Shown here: positions 54,614 through 63,885 of the stretch, piece by piece
Layout: the number at the start of each line of letters is the position of its first letter
Numbering within the stretch: position 1 is the first letter of the stretch
Origin: Chryseobacterium sp. StRB126
GTDB taxonomy: Bacteria; Bacteroidota; Bacteroidia; Flavobacteriales; Weeksellaceae
Direction: 5' to 3'
Length of the DNA: 64,000 bases
Assembly: GCF_000829375.1 (NCBI RefSeq)
Contig: NZ_AP014624.1
Coordinates: 5,332,001-5,396,000, forward strand
Position numbers and translations under genes: made by a program
Notes under the pieces: model-generated
The model's database searches: none
The model's input: the letters and a program-made list of their open reading frames with translations, nothing else
Told to the model about the DNA's origin: nothing

Positions 54614-56068
54614 ATGTCAGACATAGAAGAAATAGAAGTACGAGGCGGACAGGGACAGGTTCTGGACCCTGAAACTTACAGAGATTCTATCGGGACAATG
54701 GAGCAATCCGGTAAAAGAAGATGGGTATTTCCGAGAAAACCAAAAGGAAAATACACCAACTATAGAAACATTGTAAGCTATCTATTATTAATTATTTATT
54801 TTTCATTACCATTTATCAAAATCAATGGTAATCCATTGTTGTTATTCAATGTGATAGACAGAGAGTTTTTCATTTTTGGACAGCCTTTCTATCCACAGGA
54901 CTTTTTTATCCTTACTTTAGGTGCCATCGCATCATTAATCTTTATTATCGTTTTTACGATTGCATTCGGAAGAATTTTCTGCGGGTGGATTTGCCCTCAG
55001 ACAATTTTTATGGAATCCATCTTCCGTAAAATCGAATATCTGATTGAAGGTGACCGAAACAAGCAAATGAAGCTGGACAGACAAGAGTGGAACAGTGAAA
55101 AGATTTGGAAAAGGACTTTAAAATGGTCTGTTTACATTGTTATTTCATTAATCATTACTCACTTTATGTTCATGTATATTGTGGGCTATGAAGAAGTATT
55201 CAAGATTGTGTCTGAAGGGCCGTTTGCGCATCCTACCAATTTTATCGTAATGATTCTCCTTACCGCCGCATTTTACTTTGTATTTGCATGGTTCAGAGAA
55301 CAAGTATGTACATTGGTTTGTCCATACGGTAGACTTCAGGGTGTATTAATTGATAAAGATACCATCAATGTCTTCTATGACTTCAAAAGAGGAGAAGGAA
55401 GATCAAAATGGAGAAAGGGAGAAGATCGAAAAGCTGCAGGTAAAGGAGATTGTATTGATTGTCATCAGTGTGTAGTGGTATGTCCTACCGGAATTGATAT
55501 TAGAGACGGACAACAGCTGGAATGTATCAACTGTACAGCGTGTATTGATGCCTGCGATGAAGTCATGGAAAAAGTAGGCCTTCCGAAAGGTCTCATCAGA
55601 TATGCTTCTGAAAATGAAATTGAGAAAGAAATTCCATTCAAGTTTACCGGAAGAATGAAAGGATTCAGTATCTTCTTATTCCTTTTGGTAGGATTCTTAG
55701 GATATCTTCTTTACAGCCGTGGAGAAATGGAAGCTAAATTCATTAAACCGGCAGGAAGTACATTCTTCGTGAAAGAAGGAAAAATCATCAATACCTATAA
55801 TTATACCTTCCTGAATAAAACCAATGAGAAGAAAATGGTTACCATCAAGGTCATTGCACCTGCTCATGGGGAGATTACTTATAGTGCTTCAAGCAAAATT
55901 CCGGTAGACAGAGATAAAATTTCCAAAGGAACAATTAATATCAGTTTCCCTGAGGATGAAATGAAACTTTCTAAACAGAACATCACAATCGGAGTTTATG
56001 ACATGAAAGGTAAGCTTATCGATTCTTATCAAACTTATTTTGAAGGACCATTCAAATTACAATTTTAA
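54614..56068 (+). CDS. ccoG: cbb3 oxidase accessory protein CcoG (ferredoxin-type)
   Basis: 484 residues with five or so membrane helices. Cys motifs: CGWICPQTIFMESIFRKIEY, CTLVCPYGRLQGV, CIDCHQCVVVCPTGID and CINCTACIDACDEVM, the last two binding two [4Fe-4S] clusters. The C-terminal periplasmic domain is Ig-like (NKTNEKKMVTIKV...). CcoG reduces Cu for delivery to the oxidase. Ten bases before fixH. Confidence 0.95.
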   Translation: MSDIEEIEVRGGQGQVLDPETYRDSIGTMEQSGKRRWVFPRKPKGKYTNYRNIVSYLLLIIYFSLPFIKINGNPLLLFNVIDREFFIFGQPFYPQDFFILTLGAIASLIFIIVFTIAFGRIFCGWICPQTIFMESIFRKIEYLIEGDRNKQMKLDRQEWNSEKIWKRTLKWSVYIVISLIITHFMFMYIVGYEEVFKIVSEGPFAHPTNFIVMILLTAAFYFVFAWFREQVCTLVCPYGRLQGVLIDKDTINVFYDFKRGEGRSKWRKGEDRKAAGKGDCIDCHQCVVVCPTGIDIRDGQQLECINCTACIDACDEVMEKVGLPKGLIRYASENEIEKEIPFKFTGRMKGFSIFLFLLVGFLGYLLYSRGEMEAKFIKPAGSTFFVKEGKIINTYNYTFLNKTNEKKMVTIKVIAPAHGEITYSASSKIPVDRDKISKGTINISFPEDEMKLSKQNITIGVYDMKGKLIDSYQTYFEGPFKLQF

Positions 56069-56077
56069 TTAGACAAA

Positions 56078-56530
56078 ATGAAGAACTTTAGTTGGGGACA
56101 CGGTGTTGTAATTGCATTAGCAGCATTTATTATTTTTATATTATCCATGATGTTTCTTTTCCCGAACGGGCAAAAAAACTCTGAAATGGTAACAGATAAT
56201 TATTACGAAGAGGAATTGCAATACCAGGATGTAATTGACTCTAAGAAAAGAGCTGACGAACTGCAGGAAAAACCTGTATTCAGCCAAGACACCAATGGAA
56301 TTAAAATCACTTTTCCAAAGGATTATACTCATTCAAACACAACGGTAAAATTTGTTTTAAACAGAACCGACGACCAGAATTTAGATATCAAAAAATCTGT
56401 AGAACTTGATGCCAACCACACGTTCATTATCCCTGCACAGGTATTGAAAATGGGGAATTATACCTTAAGACTGAGCTGGACAAAAGATAAAACAGACTAT
56501 AGAATGGATTATGATGTGATATGGAAATAG
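56078..56530 (+). CDS. FixH-family protein
   Basis: 150 residues: one N-terminal membrane helix (GVVIALAAFIIFILSMMFLFP) and a beta-rich periplasmic part with NYYEEELQYQDVIDSKKRADEL, the FixH signature. Part of the cbb3 assembly set (CcoH/FixH role). Its end overlaps the next gene by 10 bases. Confidence 0.88.
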   Translation: MKNFSWGHGVVIALAAFIIFILSMMFLFPNGQKNSEMVTDNYYEEELQYQDVIDSKKRADELQEKPVFSQDTNGIKITFPKDYTHSNTTVKFVLNRTDDQNLDIKKSVELDANHTFIIPAQVLKMGNYTLRLSWTKDKTDYRMDYDVIWK

Positions 56531-57246
56531 GACTTATTGTATCGGCTATTGCCTTAGGCTTTGCTTCCGGTTTTCACTGTATCGGAATGTGTGGGCCTAT
56601 TGCTTTATCGATGGGATTAACCAAGAAACAGGCAGCTAATTTTTATCTTCAAAATCTTACCTATCAGTTCGGAAGAATTTTTACCTATTCATTATTAGGT
56701 GCACTTCTTGGAATTATAGGGCAAGGATTTGAGATGGCTGGTTTTCAGAAATACCTGACCATCACTGCCGGCGTTCTGCTTATTATTATGGCTGTATTCT
56801 CATTTGGCGGAAAAGACTTTGCTTCAAAGATTCCTTTCCTGTCCAAATTTTTATACTCTGTTAAATCTAATTTAGGGCGCTTGCTCCAAAAGGCAGATTA
56901 CCGTTCAAGATTTACAACCGGAATTCTTAATGGATTCTTACCATGCGGAATGGTTTATATGGCCCTTACAGCAAGTCTAGCTGGCGGAGGAATATGGCAG
57001 GGAGCCTTATATATGGCTTTATTTGGTTTGGGAACCCTTCCGTTCATGTTCGCCATCGTTCTGGCCGGAAATCTTATGAATCAGGCTTTCAGAACAAAGG
57101 TTTTAAAGGCAGTTCCTATCATTATGATTATTTTAGGCGGACTTTTCATTCTCAGAGGTTTAGAGCTTGGAATTCCTTATGTTTCTCCAAAAGCCGAATC
57201 CATGACGATTTCAAAAGATCCTAACGGAGCTGTTAACTGCCATTAA
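56521..57246 (+). CDS. TauE/SafE-family membrane protein of the cbb3 cluster
   Basis: 241 residues with about six membrane helices. Two internal Cys-rich repeats, FHCIGMCGPIALSMG near the N-terminus and NGFLPCGMVYMALTAS in the middle, typical of the COG2836 branch that accompanies cbb3 genes. A role in metal supply for the oxidase is inferred from position. Last gene of the block, overlapping fixH. Confidence 0.87.
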   Translation: MEIGLIVSAIALGFASGFHCIGMCGPIALSMGLTKKQAANFYLQNLTYQFGRIFTYSLLGALLGIIGQGFEMAGFQKYLTITAGVLLIIMAVFSFGGKDFASKIPFLSKFLYSVKSNLGRLLQKADYRSRFTTGILNGFLPCGMVYMALTASLAGGGIWQGALYMALFGLGTLPFMFAIVLAGNLMNQAFRTKVLKAVPIIMIILGGLFILRGLELGIPYVSPKAESMTISKDPNGAVNCH

Positions 57247-57265
57247 TTAGAATTTATAATATACC

Positions 57266-58009
57266 ATGAAGAAAATAATCGTCTTATTTTTAATAAGTCT
57301 GTTTACTCTACAATCCTGCAGCATCAATACCGAAGTTATCTATCATAAAGATTCAGCTGCATCTATGATTACGGATGTAGATACCCGAGAGTTTATGGCA
57401 GAGATGCAAGCTATGACACCAGATTCATTAAAACAAGACAAGTTTAAGGAGATGGACAGGTTCCCAACGGTGTGGACAAGCATGTATGATCTTCTAAAAA
57501 AAGAAGGAAAACTGAAAACGGAAAATCAGGACACGATCAGGATTATAAAAAAGGTTTTTATAAAATCTACAAAAGAAGACAATAAACCCGTCCCTATTGG
57601 ATTTTCCTTTAAATTAGATCACATCACCCCCACTGATTATGAAATTATTAAAAATTTCAATAAAGACGAAAAATTACCCTTTGATCAAAACATACTCAAT
57701 ACCTGGGATGGAAAAACATTAACCATTAATACGGATTTTTTCAATATTAAAAACATTGAAGAAGTACTTCGATCTCAAGGATCAAAAGAAGAGACGGAAA
57801 AAATGGAAGGTATGATGATGATGTTTCTTAAAAATATCGGAACAACTTTAAAGTTTGAAACAAAAATAAAATCGATCACCGGCAAACATGACTGGCTAAA
57901 ACAGCTTGATGACTACTCGGTAAGAGTAGAATACGATCTAAAAGCTATAAATGAGAAGGATTCAAAATTGAAAAATGCTGATAAAAAGATTATCATTGTC
58001 ACTGAATAA
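57266..58009 (+). CDS. Lipoprotein, unknown
   Basis: 247 residues with signal peptide and lipobox (FTLQSC). The mature part is charged and has the patterns DSAASMITDVDTREFMAEMQ and TLTINTDFFNIKNIEEVLRS; no domain recognised. It lies 19 bases after the TauE gene, but the strong convergent terminator follows, so it ends the run. Function unknown. Confidence 0.75.
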   Translation: MKKIIVLFLISLFTLQSCSINTEVIYHKDSAASMITDVDTREFMAEMQAMTPDSLKQDKFKEMDRFPTVWTSMYDLLKKEGKLKTENQDTIRIIKKVFIKSTKEDNKPVPIGFSFKLDHITPTDYEIIKNFNKDEKLPFDQNILNTWDGKTLTINTDFFNIKNIEEVLRSQGSKEETEKMEGMMMMFLKNIGTTLKFETKIKSITGKHDWLKQLDDYSVRVEYDLKAINEKDSKLKNADKKIIIVTE

Positions 58010-58013
58010 AAAC

Positions 58014-58041
58014 AAAACCCACCGAAATTCGGTGGGTTTTT
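58014..58041. terminator. Bidirectional terminator between the lipoprotein and serS
   Basis: AACCCACCGAA and TTCGGTGGGTT are perfect arms with A and T runs on opposite sides, usable from both directions. Confidence 0.92.
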
Positions 58042-58061
58042 ACTTTAAATTAAATCATCAA

Positions 58062-59330
58062 TTAGTTAATGATATCAAACCTCGCGTATTCCGCAATTTT
58101 CTTAGGAAGTTTAATTCCTTCCGTGGTTTGATTGTTCTCCAATAACGCAGCCATAATTCTTGGCAAAGCCATTGCAGATCCGTTCAGGGTATGAACCAAC
58201 TGAGATTTACCATCGGCTTTGTAGCGGCACTTCAATCGGTTAGCCTGGAATGTTTCAAAGTTGGAAACAGAACTTACTTCTAACCACATTTCCTGTGCAG
58301 CACTCCATACTTCAAAATCATAAGTCATTGCCGCAGCAAAACCTGTATCTCCACCACACAGTCTTAATACTCTGAATGGAAGTTCAAGATCTGTAAGAAT
58401 TTCTTTGATGTGCTCTACCATTTCTTCTAATACAGCATAAGAATTTTCTGGTTTTTCTATTCTTACAATCTCTACTTTTTCAAATTGGTGAAGACGGTTC
58501 AACCCTCTTACATGAGCACCGTAGCTTCCTGCTTCTCTTCTGTAGCATTGTGAGAAAGCCGTATTTTTAATCGGAAGATCTTTTTCATCCAATAATACAT
58601 CACGGTAAAGGTTCGTTACAGGAACTTCTGCAGTAGGAATCAGGTATAATTTATCTTCGCTGATATAGTACATCTGTCCTTCTTTATCAGGCAGCTGTCC
58701 TGTTCCAAAACCAGAAGCTTCATTTACTACGTGAGGCGGATTTACTTCTGTATATCCTTTTTCAACGTTCTTATCAAGGAAATACTGAACCAAAGCTCTT
58801 TGCAGTCTTGCTCCTTTTCCTAAATAAACAGGGAAACCTGCTCCTGCAATTTTTACTCCTAATTCGAAATCAATAAGGTTATATTTTTTAGCCAGTTCCC
58901 AGTGAGGAATAGCTCCTTCACCAAGACCTTCTACTGTATGAGACTGAAAAATAGTTTCATTATCGTCAGCAGAAGCACCGCTTTTTACCAATTCATTTGG
59001 AATGTTAGGAAGCTGATACAGAATGTTTAATAATTCGGTTTCTTTTACTTCCAGTTGAGATTTCAATTCTGAACTCGACTCTTTGTACTGTGCTGTTTTA
59101 GATTTTGCCGATTCCGCTTCTTCCTTCTTTCCTTCCTTCATTAAAAGTCCAATTTCCTTGGAGATTTTATTGATCTCGGAAAGCTGGGAATCTAATTCAA
59201 ATTGGATTCTTTTTCTTTCGTCGTCAGTAGCAATAGCTTCGTCTACCAACTCAAGATTCTTGAATTGTCTTTTTTGAAGACCTTCTAAAACGCGTTCTTT
59301 GTTGTCGCGTAAAAAATTGACTTGTAACAT
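58062..59330 (-). CDS. serS: Seryl-tRNA synthetase
   Basis: 422 residues, class II synthetase. The N-terminal coiled coil (about 28-105) is the tRNA arm. Motif 2 (FSQCYRREAGSYGAHVRGLNRLHQFEKVE) and motif 3 (LVHTLNGSAMALPRIMAALLENNQ) are intact. Typical length. Its operon neighbours are not obvious. Confidence 0.98.
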   Translation of the reverse strand: MLQVNFLRDNKERVLEGLQKRQFKNLELVDEAIATDDERKRIQFELDSQLSEINKISKEIGLLMKEGKKEEAESAKSKTAQYKESSSELKSQLEVKETELLNILYQLPNIPNELVKSGASADDNETIFQSHTVEGLGEGAIPHWELAKKYNLIDFELGVKIAGAGFPVYLGKGARLQRALVQYFLDKNVEKGYTEVNPPHVVNEASGFGTGQLPDKEGQMYYISEDKLYLIPTAEVPVTNLYRDVLLDEKDLPIKNTAFSQCYRREAGSYGAHVRGLNRLHQFEKVEIVRIEKPENSYAVLEEMVEHIKEILTDLELPFRVLRLCGGDTGFAAAMTYDFEVWSAAQEMWLEVSSVSNFETFQANRLKCRYKADGKSQLVHTLNGSAMALPRIMAALLENNQTTEGIKLPKKIAEYARFDIIN

Positions 59331-59393
59331 TTTATTGAGATGTTAAATATTAAATTCAGCCTAATATAAGCTAATAATTTTACAAATTTAAAA

Positions 59394-59897
59394 CTATTTT
59401 GTGATAGTCACGTTATTTATCGAATTGGGGGCGCCTGCATCTTTTGAAAATACAGATTTATTATTGTATAAAACTTCAGAAACCTGAAATAATTCCGGTG
59501 TGTTTCTATAACGGATTTCAAGAATATCCGTAATCGACTGAGTCGTATTATTAACGGTTTTGTTTAAGGTAAGTGCCATCCTTGAATAATAAGTGGTACC
59601 GGCAGAATCAAATTTCTTTCTTTGGGCTCCTCCAATATATTCGATATAAAAAACAGAATCCTGTCTCATTCTCAGAGGAATAGAGGTAACAGGAGAGATA
59701 TCCTTAGCTCCCAACATATCATTTACTGAAAAACTGGTAAAAGAGCCGCTCTTTTTAGCATTCAATAAATCCGGATTGGTATCAGACTTCATATAGATAT
59801 TCAGAATCTGATCAATTCTTTGTAAAGAATCGTCATCACTTCCGCAGCTGATAAGCACACCGCTTAATAATAAGATATAAAGAAAGATATTTTTCAT
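59394..59897 (-). CDS. Lipoprotein, unknown
   Basis: 167 residues starting MKNIFLYILLLSGVLISCGSDDD, a lipoprotein signal peptide with the attachment Cys in LISC followed by an acidic Ser/Asp linker. The rest is beta-rich (FYIEYIGGAQRKKFDSAGTTYYSRMALTLN) with no recognised domain. Ends 63 bases before the serS start. Function unknown. Confidence 0.75.
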   Translation of the reverse strand: MKNIFLYILLLSGVLISCGSDDDSLQRIDQILNIYMKSDTNPDLLNAKKSGSFTSFSVNDMLGAKDISPVTSIPLRMRQDSVFYIEYIGGAQRKKFDSAGTTYYSRMALTLNKTVNNTTQSITDILEIRYRNTPELFQVSEVLYNNKSVFSKDAGAPNSINNVTITK

Positions 59898-59924
59898 TCC
59901 AGCAAAGATAAAAAGATTTTGCCA

Positions 59925-61169
59925 TTAAGGCAGTTTCCTTAAGTAGGAAAAGAAAAAAAACAGAAACCCCAACCCTGAAATAAGAAGTGTAGCCGTCATT
60001 GCAATTCCCATCCCAATAGCACCATAAGCAGGAACCAATAGATAAGCAAGCACCGCCAGAAATATAAGAGAACCACTGCTGAGCCAGGTATTAATTTCAA
60101 CTTTCCCTACCGCCGGCAAAAGGTTTCCATACAGATTTCTGGTTAGCATTCCTAAAGTGAATCCCACTGATAAGATCATAAATAGTGTTGTATTCTCTAC
60201 ATATGCTTCTCCAAAGAAGAAAATAATAATATACTTTTTAAATAGATAAAAGAAAAGCAGGATGCCCAGGCAAATGGGAATAAAAAATTTATTAAAATTT
60301 ACCACATAGGACTGCAGAAACTTCTTATCCTTAAAATTTTTTGAAAGAACCGGGAAGTCACTCTGCAGAAAACTGGTCGCTAAAAAAATAATATTAGAAG
60401 GAATCAGAATAGCAGTTCTGTAATTGGCAACGGCATTTTCATTCATCATAAATCCAAGTAACATGATATCCAACGAATACAGAGCATCTGAAGTAAGGGA
60501 GGTAAACGCTGTAAAGATCCCATATCTCCACATTTCTTTATAATTCTCAAGCTTGAGTGCCTGATGAGAATAAATATCTTTCTTTAACCACAGTAAAGAT
60601 AAATATGGAGCAATACTGATGGCAATAAGATAACCGTAAAATTTAAAGAAGTAGGTAAGAACCAATACCAGTAATAATCCACCAATATTCACTACATTGT
60701 TGATTCTTGCAAATATCTGATTGCTACCGGTAATTCTATAAAAAACCTGGATATGATTGAGAAAGTAAAACCCTCCAAGTCTTACAGCACAGGCAGTAAA
60801 AATAATGAAGATATCTTCATACTTATGAAAATAGAAGACAGAAGCGCTCAAAAACAGGATAATAAGGATCAGTTCAAAAAGAAATCCTTTGAAAAAAAAG
60901 TAAGACGATATCTTTAATTTCTCTTCTTTATCGGGTGAAATAGATCCAAAACGCATTAAACTCTGGCTGCTTCCAAAACCAGTGAAAGGGGCAAAAATAG
61001 TGAGAACAGAAAGGACAATACTTAAAACTCCAAACTCATTTTCAGGCAATAATCTGATAATCAATAAAGACCCAAAAAAACTACTGATTTTTGCAATAAG
61101 GAACGAAAAGAAAACATGATGTCCACTATTACTGAAAAAACTTCTTAAAAAATCTATCAGACTTTTCAT
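59925..61169 (-). CDS. Polysaccharide flippase/Wzx-like membrane protein
   Basis: 414 residues with about 12 membrane helices (MATE/MOP superfamily). N-terminal segment FFSFLIAKISSFFGSLLIIRLLPENEFGVLSIVLSVLTI is typical of Wzx-like lipid-linked oligosaccharide transporters, as is the early PENEFG motif. Start overlaps the glycosyltransferase stop by four bases (ATGA). Exports surface glycan units; the glycan is unknown. Confidence 0.88.
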   Translation of the reverse strand: MKSLIDFLRSFFSNSGHHVFFSFLIAKISSFFGSLLIIRLLPENEFGVLSIVLSVLTIFAPFTGFGSSQSLMRFGSISPDKEEKLKISSYFFFKGFLFELILIILFLSASVFYFHKYEDIFIIFTACAVRLGGFYFLNHIQVFYRITGSNQIFARINNVVNIGGLLLVLVLTYFFKFYGYLIAISIAPYLSLLWLKKDIYSHQALKLENYKEMWRYGIFTAFTSLTSDALYSLDIMLLGFMMNENAVANYRTAILIPSNIIFLATSFLQSDFPVLSKNFKDKKFLQSYVVNFNKFFIPICLGILLFFYLFKKYIIIFFFGEAYVENTTLFMILSVGFTLGMLTRNLYGNLLPAVGKVEINTWLSSGSLIFLAVLAYLLVPAYGAIGMGIAMTATLLISGLGFLFFFFSYLRKLP

Positions 61170-62359
61170 GAGATGCTGTTTTTAGAAATAACTTCATCAT
61201 AAACGGCTGTAAACTGTTCGGCAATAGCCTTTCTGGAATATTTATCAACACAAAAATTCCTGATTTCAGCTTCACTTTTAAAGAGATATTCCTGTTTACA
61301 AACTTTCTCCAAAATATGATAAAGCTGATCTGTATTATCTTTTTCTACTCCAATTCCTAACCCTTCAATAATAAATTCTGCGGCTCCGCCCACCATAGTT
61401 GAGATCACAGGTTTTCCACATGCATAGGATTCCAGAATGACACACCCCTGAGTCTCATTTTCACTGAATAAGATAAAATAATCTGAGTTTTGCATTTTTC
61501 CAGCAACTTCAGCATAACTTATAGCATCAAAAACCTCTATATACTCTTCTGCTGATAGCTTTTTAACCAAAGCCAGCAAAGATTCCGAATCACCATCTCC
61601 TCCTATCTCCAGACTCACCTGATATCCGTTTTGATGCAACAGATGAACGGCATTGATAATGTCTTTAGGCCTTTTACGGGGAATCAAACTTGATACATGA
61701 AGAAACTTCACATGATTTGACACCTTAGTTTTAGGGTTAAGGGTAAAAACTTCAGTATCTACCACATTCGAAATAACTTTCATTGGTGTGGAAATTCCCA
61801 ACTGTTTCAGGCTCTCTTTCAGGTTATAGCTAACCGGTAAGATATATCCGGCATGTTTAGCAATATATTTTGCAATACGTTTAATATTCCCTGATGTTTG
61901 GGAAAGATTTTGCTTTTGTAAAGCCGTCCAGTGTTCCGTAACTACAAATGGAATTTTAAATTTCTTTTTCAGATAAACAGCAAACAACATATTGTTATGC
62001 AAAACATTAGCATGAACAAGATCCGGTGTATTCAGTTTGGCAAATCCATTAAAATAAGCTCTCATTCTTCTTAAAAAGTTCTGAACCGGATTTTTTGAGT
62101 TTTTATAATAAATGATTAAGGTTCTGATCCCATTAATTATTCTGTCATCATAAAAATACAGCTCTTCCTGCTCAAAATTACCTATAGCATGCAGTATTTC
62201 AACATCACATGATAATGAAACGGCTTCCGCGTGTCGCTGCACAAAATTACCATTGGTAGGTTCTAATGTATTAGGAAACCATGACGAGATGAAGAGTATC
62301 TTTTTTCTTTTCAAAATGTTATTGAGTTGTATCTGTGTTTTGCTATTAATGCAAACCAC
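61166..62359 (-). CDS. GT4-family glycosyltransferase
   Basis: 397 residues if GTG 62359 is the start; no ATG exists near the N-terminus. TTG at 62314 would give LKRKKILFISSWFPN, closer to the usual start. GT-B fold: N-terminal acceptor domain with ISSWFPNTLEPTNGNFVQRH, C-terminal donor domain with FLHVSSLIPRKRPKDIINAVHLL, GDSESLLALVKKL and the E(x7)E motif ENETQGCVILESYACGKPVISTMVGG. Overlaps the flippase gene and belongs to the same glycan set. Sugar and acceptor unknown. Confidence 0.88.
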   Translation of the reverse strand: MVCINSKTQIQLNNILKRKKILFISSWFPNTLEPTNGNFVQRHAEAVSLSCDVEILHAIGNFEQEELYFYDDRIINGIRTLIIYYKNSKNPVQNFLRRMRAYFNGFAKLNTPDLVHANVLHNNMLFAVYLKKKFKIPFVVTEHWTALQKQNLSQTSGNIKRIAKYIAKHAGYILPVSYNLKESLKQLGISTPMKVISNVVDTEVFTLNPKTKVSNHVKFLHVSSLIPRKRPKDIINAVHLLHQNGYQVSLEIGGDGDSESLLALVKKLSAEEYIEVFDAISYAEVAGKMQNSDYFILFSENETQGCVILESYACGKPVISTMVGGAAEFIIEGLGIGVEKDNTDQLYHILEKVCKQEYLFKSEAEIRNFCVDKYSRKAIAEQFTAVYDEVISKNSIS

Positions 62360-62446
62360 ATCACAGCAAACAATGGTTAAAGGTAATCAATTTCCCTCTT
62401 TTATCCGAACAAGTTCAGAATATCAAAATTTCTATAATTCCGGGTA

Positions 62447-62476
62447 TAAAAAAAGGACGATATACATCATCCTTAT
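62447..62476 (-). terminator. Terminator after the 162-residue conserved gene
   Basis: Minus strand: AAGGATGAT, loop GTAT, ATCGTCCTT (one G-T pair), then a T run. Located between the conserved gene and the glycosyltransferase. Confidence 0.8.
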
Positions 62477-62498
62477 GTTATTCTTGATTGTAAAACAC

Positions 62499-62987
62499 TT
62501 AACTGATCCCTCCAGCCCAACTTTTCTCCAATGGAAGAAGAAAATGGCTTAAAAAATCAAGATAAGTATTTTTAGAAAAGTCAAAAACTTCAATGTTTTT
62601 AGACAATTCACCATTTCTTAATTTGTTCTTGAAATCAAGAAGTTTTAATGTTTTTACTTCTCCGTTTTCTACAAAGCTGGCTTTCATCCTGTCAAATAAT
62701 CCCAACTGATACTCTTCATCAATCTCTCTCATCACCTTTCCTAAAGCATCAATACTGCATCCTGATGCCATTTCTTTCTCTTCATCAACACATACAATAA
62801 TGAATTGATTTTTTTCAATTTTAAATGATGAAGAAAGCGGTTTTCCATGGGCAGCCCAAGTGGCAAGGAAATCAAATAGTTTTTCCGTGATAGCCTTTGC
62901 TTCTTTAGTTTCAAATGGTCTTGAAGCCGGATATATAATGACTCTGTAGTCGTTTGTTTCTACAACGTTTGATTCTTCAATTTTCAT
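62499..62987 (-). CDS. Conserved hypothetical protein (flavobacterial)
   Basis: 162 residues, soluble. The segments YRVIIYPASRPFETKEAKAITEKLFDFLATWAAHGKPLSSSFKIE and FIVVCVDEE look conserved and are characteristic of a flavobacterial family that databases sometimes name ABC transporter ATPase. No Walker A (GxxxxGKS/T) or Walker B motif is present, so that name is not supported by sequence. Own terminator downstream. Function unknown. Confidence 0.75.
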   Translation of the reverse strand: MKIEESNVVETNDYRVIIYPASRPFETKEAKAITEKLFDFLATWAAHGKPLSSSFKIEKNQFIIVCVDEEKEMASGCSIDALGKVMREIDEEYQLGLFDRMKASFVENGEVKTLKLLDFKNKLRNGELSKNIEVFDFSKNTYLDFLSHFLLPLEKSWAGGIS

Positions 62988-63069
62988 ATCTAATCAATTT
63001 AGAGGATAAAATTACGATTTTTTCTTCAGACAGAACGTGACTTATATCCTGTAAAGAGATTCTTCCCTG

Positions 63070-63885
63070 TTAAAGAGATTCAAATACGGCATTGTAAGAG
63101 TTCTCGTTTCTACTCAATACTTTTGTCTTAGAATAGCCCTTATCAAGGAGTATACGAATTAGTTCTTCTTCACTATGATCTGAACTTTTCAACGCAATAT
63201 TGTTTATTTCTATGATAATTTTAGGCTGATAATGAGCAAGAATTTTCTGCATCCCTTGTAATGCGGAAAACTCACCGCCTTCAATATCTATTTTAATAAG
63301 ATCAATCTTTGTAATTTGTTGATTTTCCACATATTCATCCAGAATAATACTTTTCACCTTCTCTTTTGCAGTGAAATTCTTAAGATAAGACGAAGCCATT
63401 CCTACATTTCCATAACTTTCGTCGTACAAAATTTCAATATAATCATTGTTATCTGCAACAGCCAGATGCTCGAGCGTAACATTTTTGAAGTGATTAATGG
63501 AAAGATGTTGAGAAAATTTTTCATAATTAGGCTTAAAGGCTTCAAAAGCGTACACTCTACCCTCTTTTCCAACAATTTTAGATGCATTTAATGAAAATAG
63601 GCCAATATTTCCTCCCACATCTATGAAGGTATCTCCATTCTTCAAAACAGAATACAGATAATCTATCTCATTCTTTTCATAGTCTCCTACGAAATAAAGC
63701 TGCTGTTGAATCCAGTCACCGAGATCTAAATTAAGTTGGATGGAGCCTCTGTAAACAATATTTTTCTTTACCCCATCAAAAAGATGGTATGGATTGAAAA
63801 TATACTTATGAAAAGTAAAATATTTTTGTCTGAAAAAAGGGATGCTTAAAATAATTTTAAAAAATGAAGCTAGAAGACTTCCCAT
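63070..63885 (-). CDS. FkbM-family methyltransferase
   Basis: 271 residues from ATG 63885; a longer frame begins with TTG at 63906. The FkbM SAM site is TFIDVGGNIGLFSLNASKIVGKEGRVYAFEAFKPNYEKF, followed by LAVADNNDYIEILYD and IDLIKIDIEGGEFSALQGM. Methylates a hydroxyl on a glycan or other secondary product; the location near the flippase and GT4 gene suggests a glycan. Upstream sequence to 64000 shows no further gene. Confidence 0.9.
   Translation of the reverse strand: MGSLLASFFKIILSIPFFRQKYFTFHKYIFNPYHLFDGVKKNIVYRGSIQLNLDLGDWIQQQLYFVGDYEKNEIDYLYSVLKNGDTFIDVGGNIGLFSLNASKIVGKEGRVYAFEAFKPNYEKFSQHLSINHFKNVTLEHLAVADNNDYIEILYDESYGNVGMASSYLKNFTAKEKVKSIILDEYVENQQITKIDLIKIDIEGGEFSALQGMQKILAHYQPKIIIEINNIALKSSDHSEEELIRILLDKGYSKTKVLSRNENSYNAVFESL

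Noticed and set aside
62499..62987. ABC transporter ATPase
   Set aside because: Name known from some databases, but no Walker A or B motif is present.
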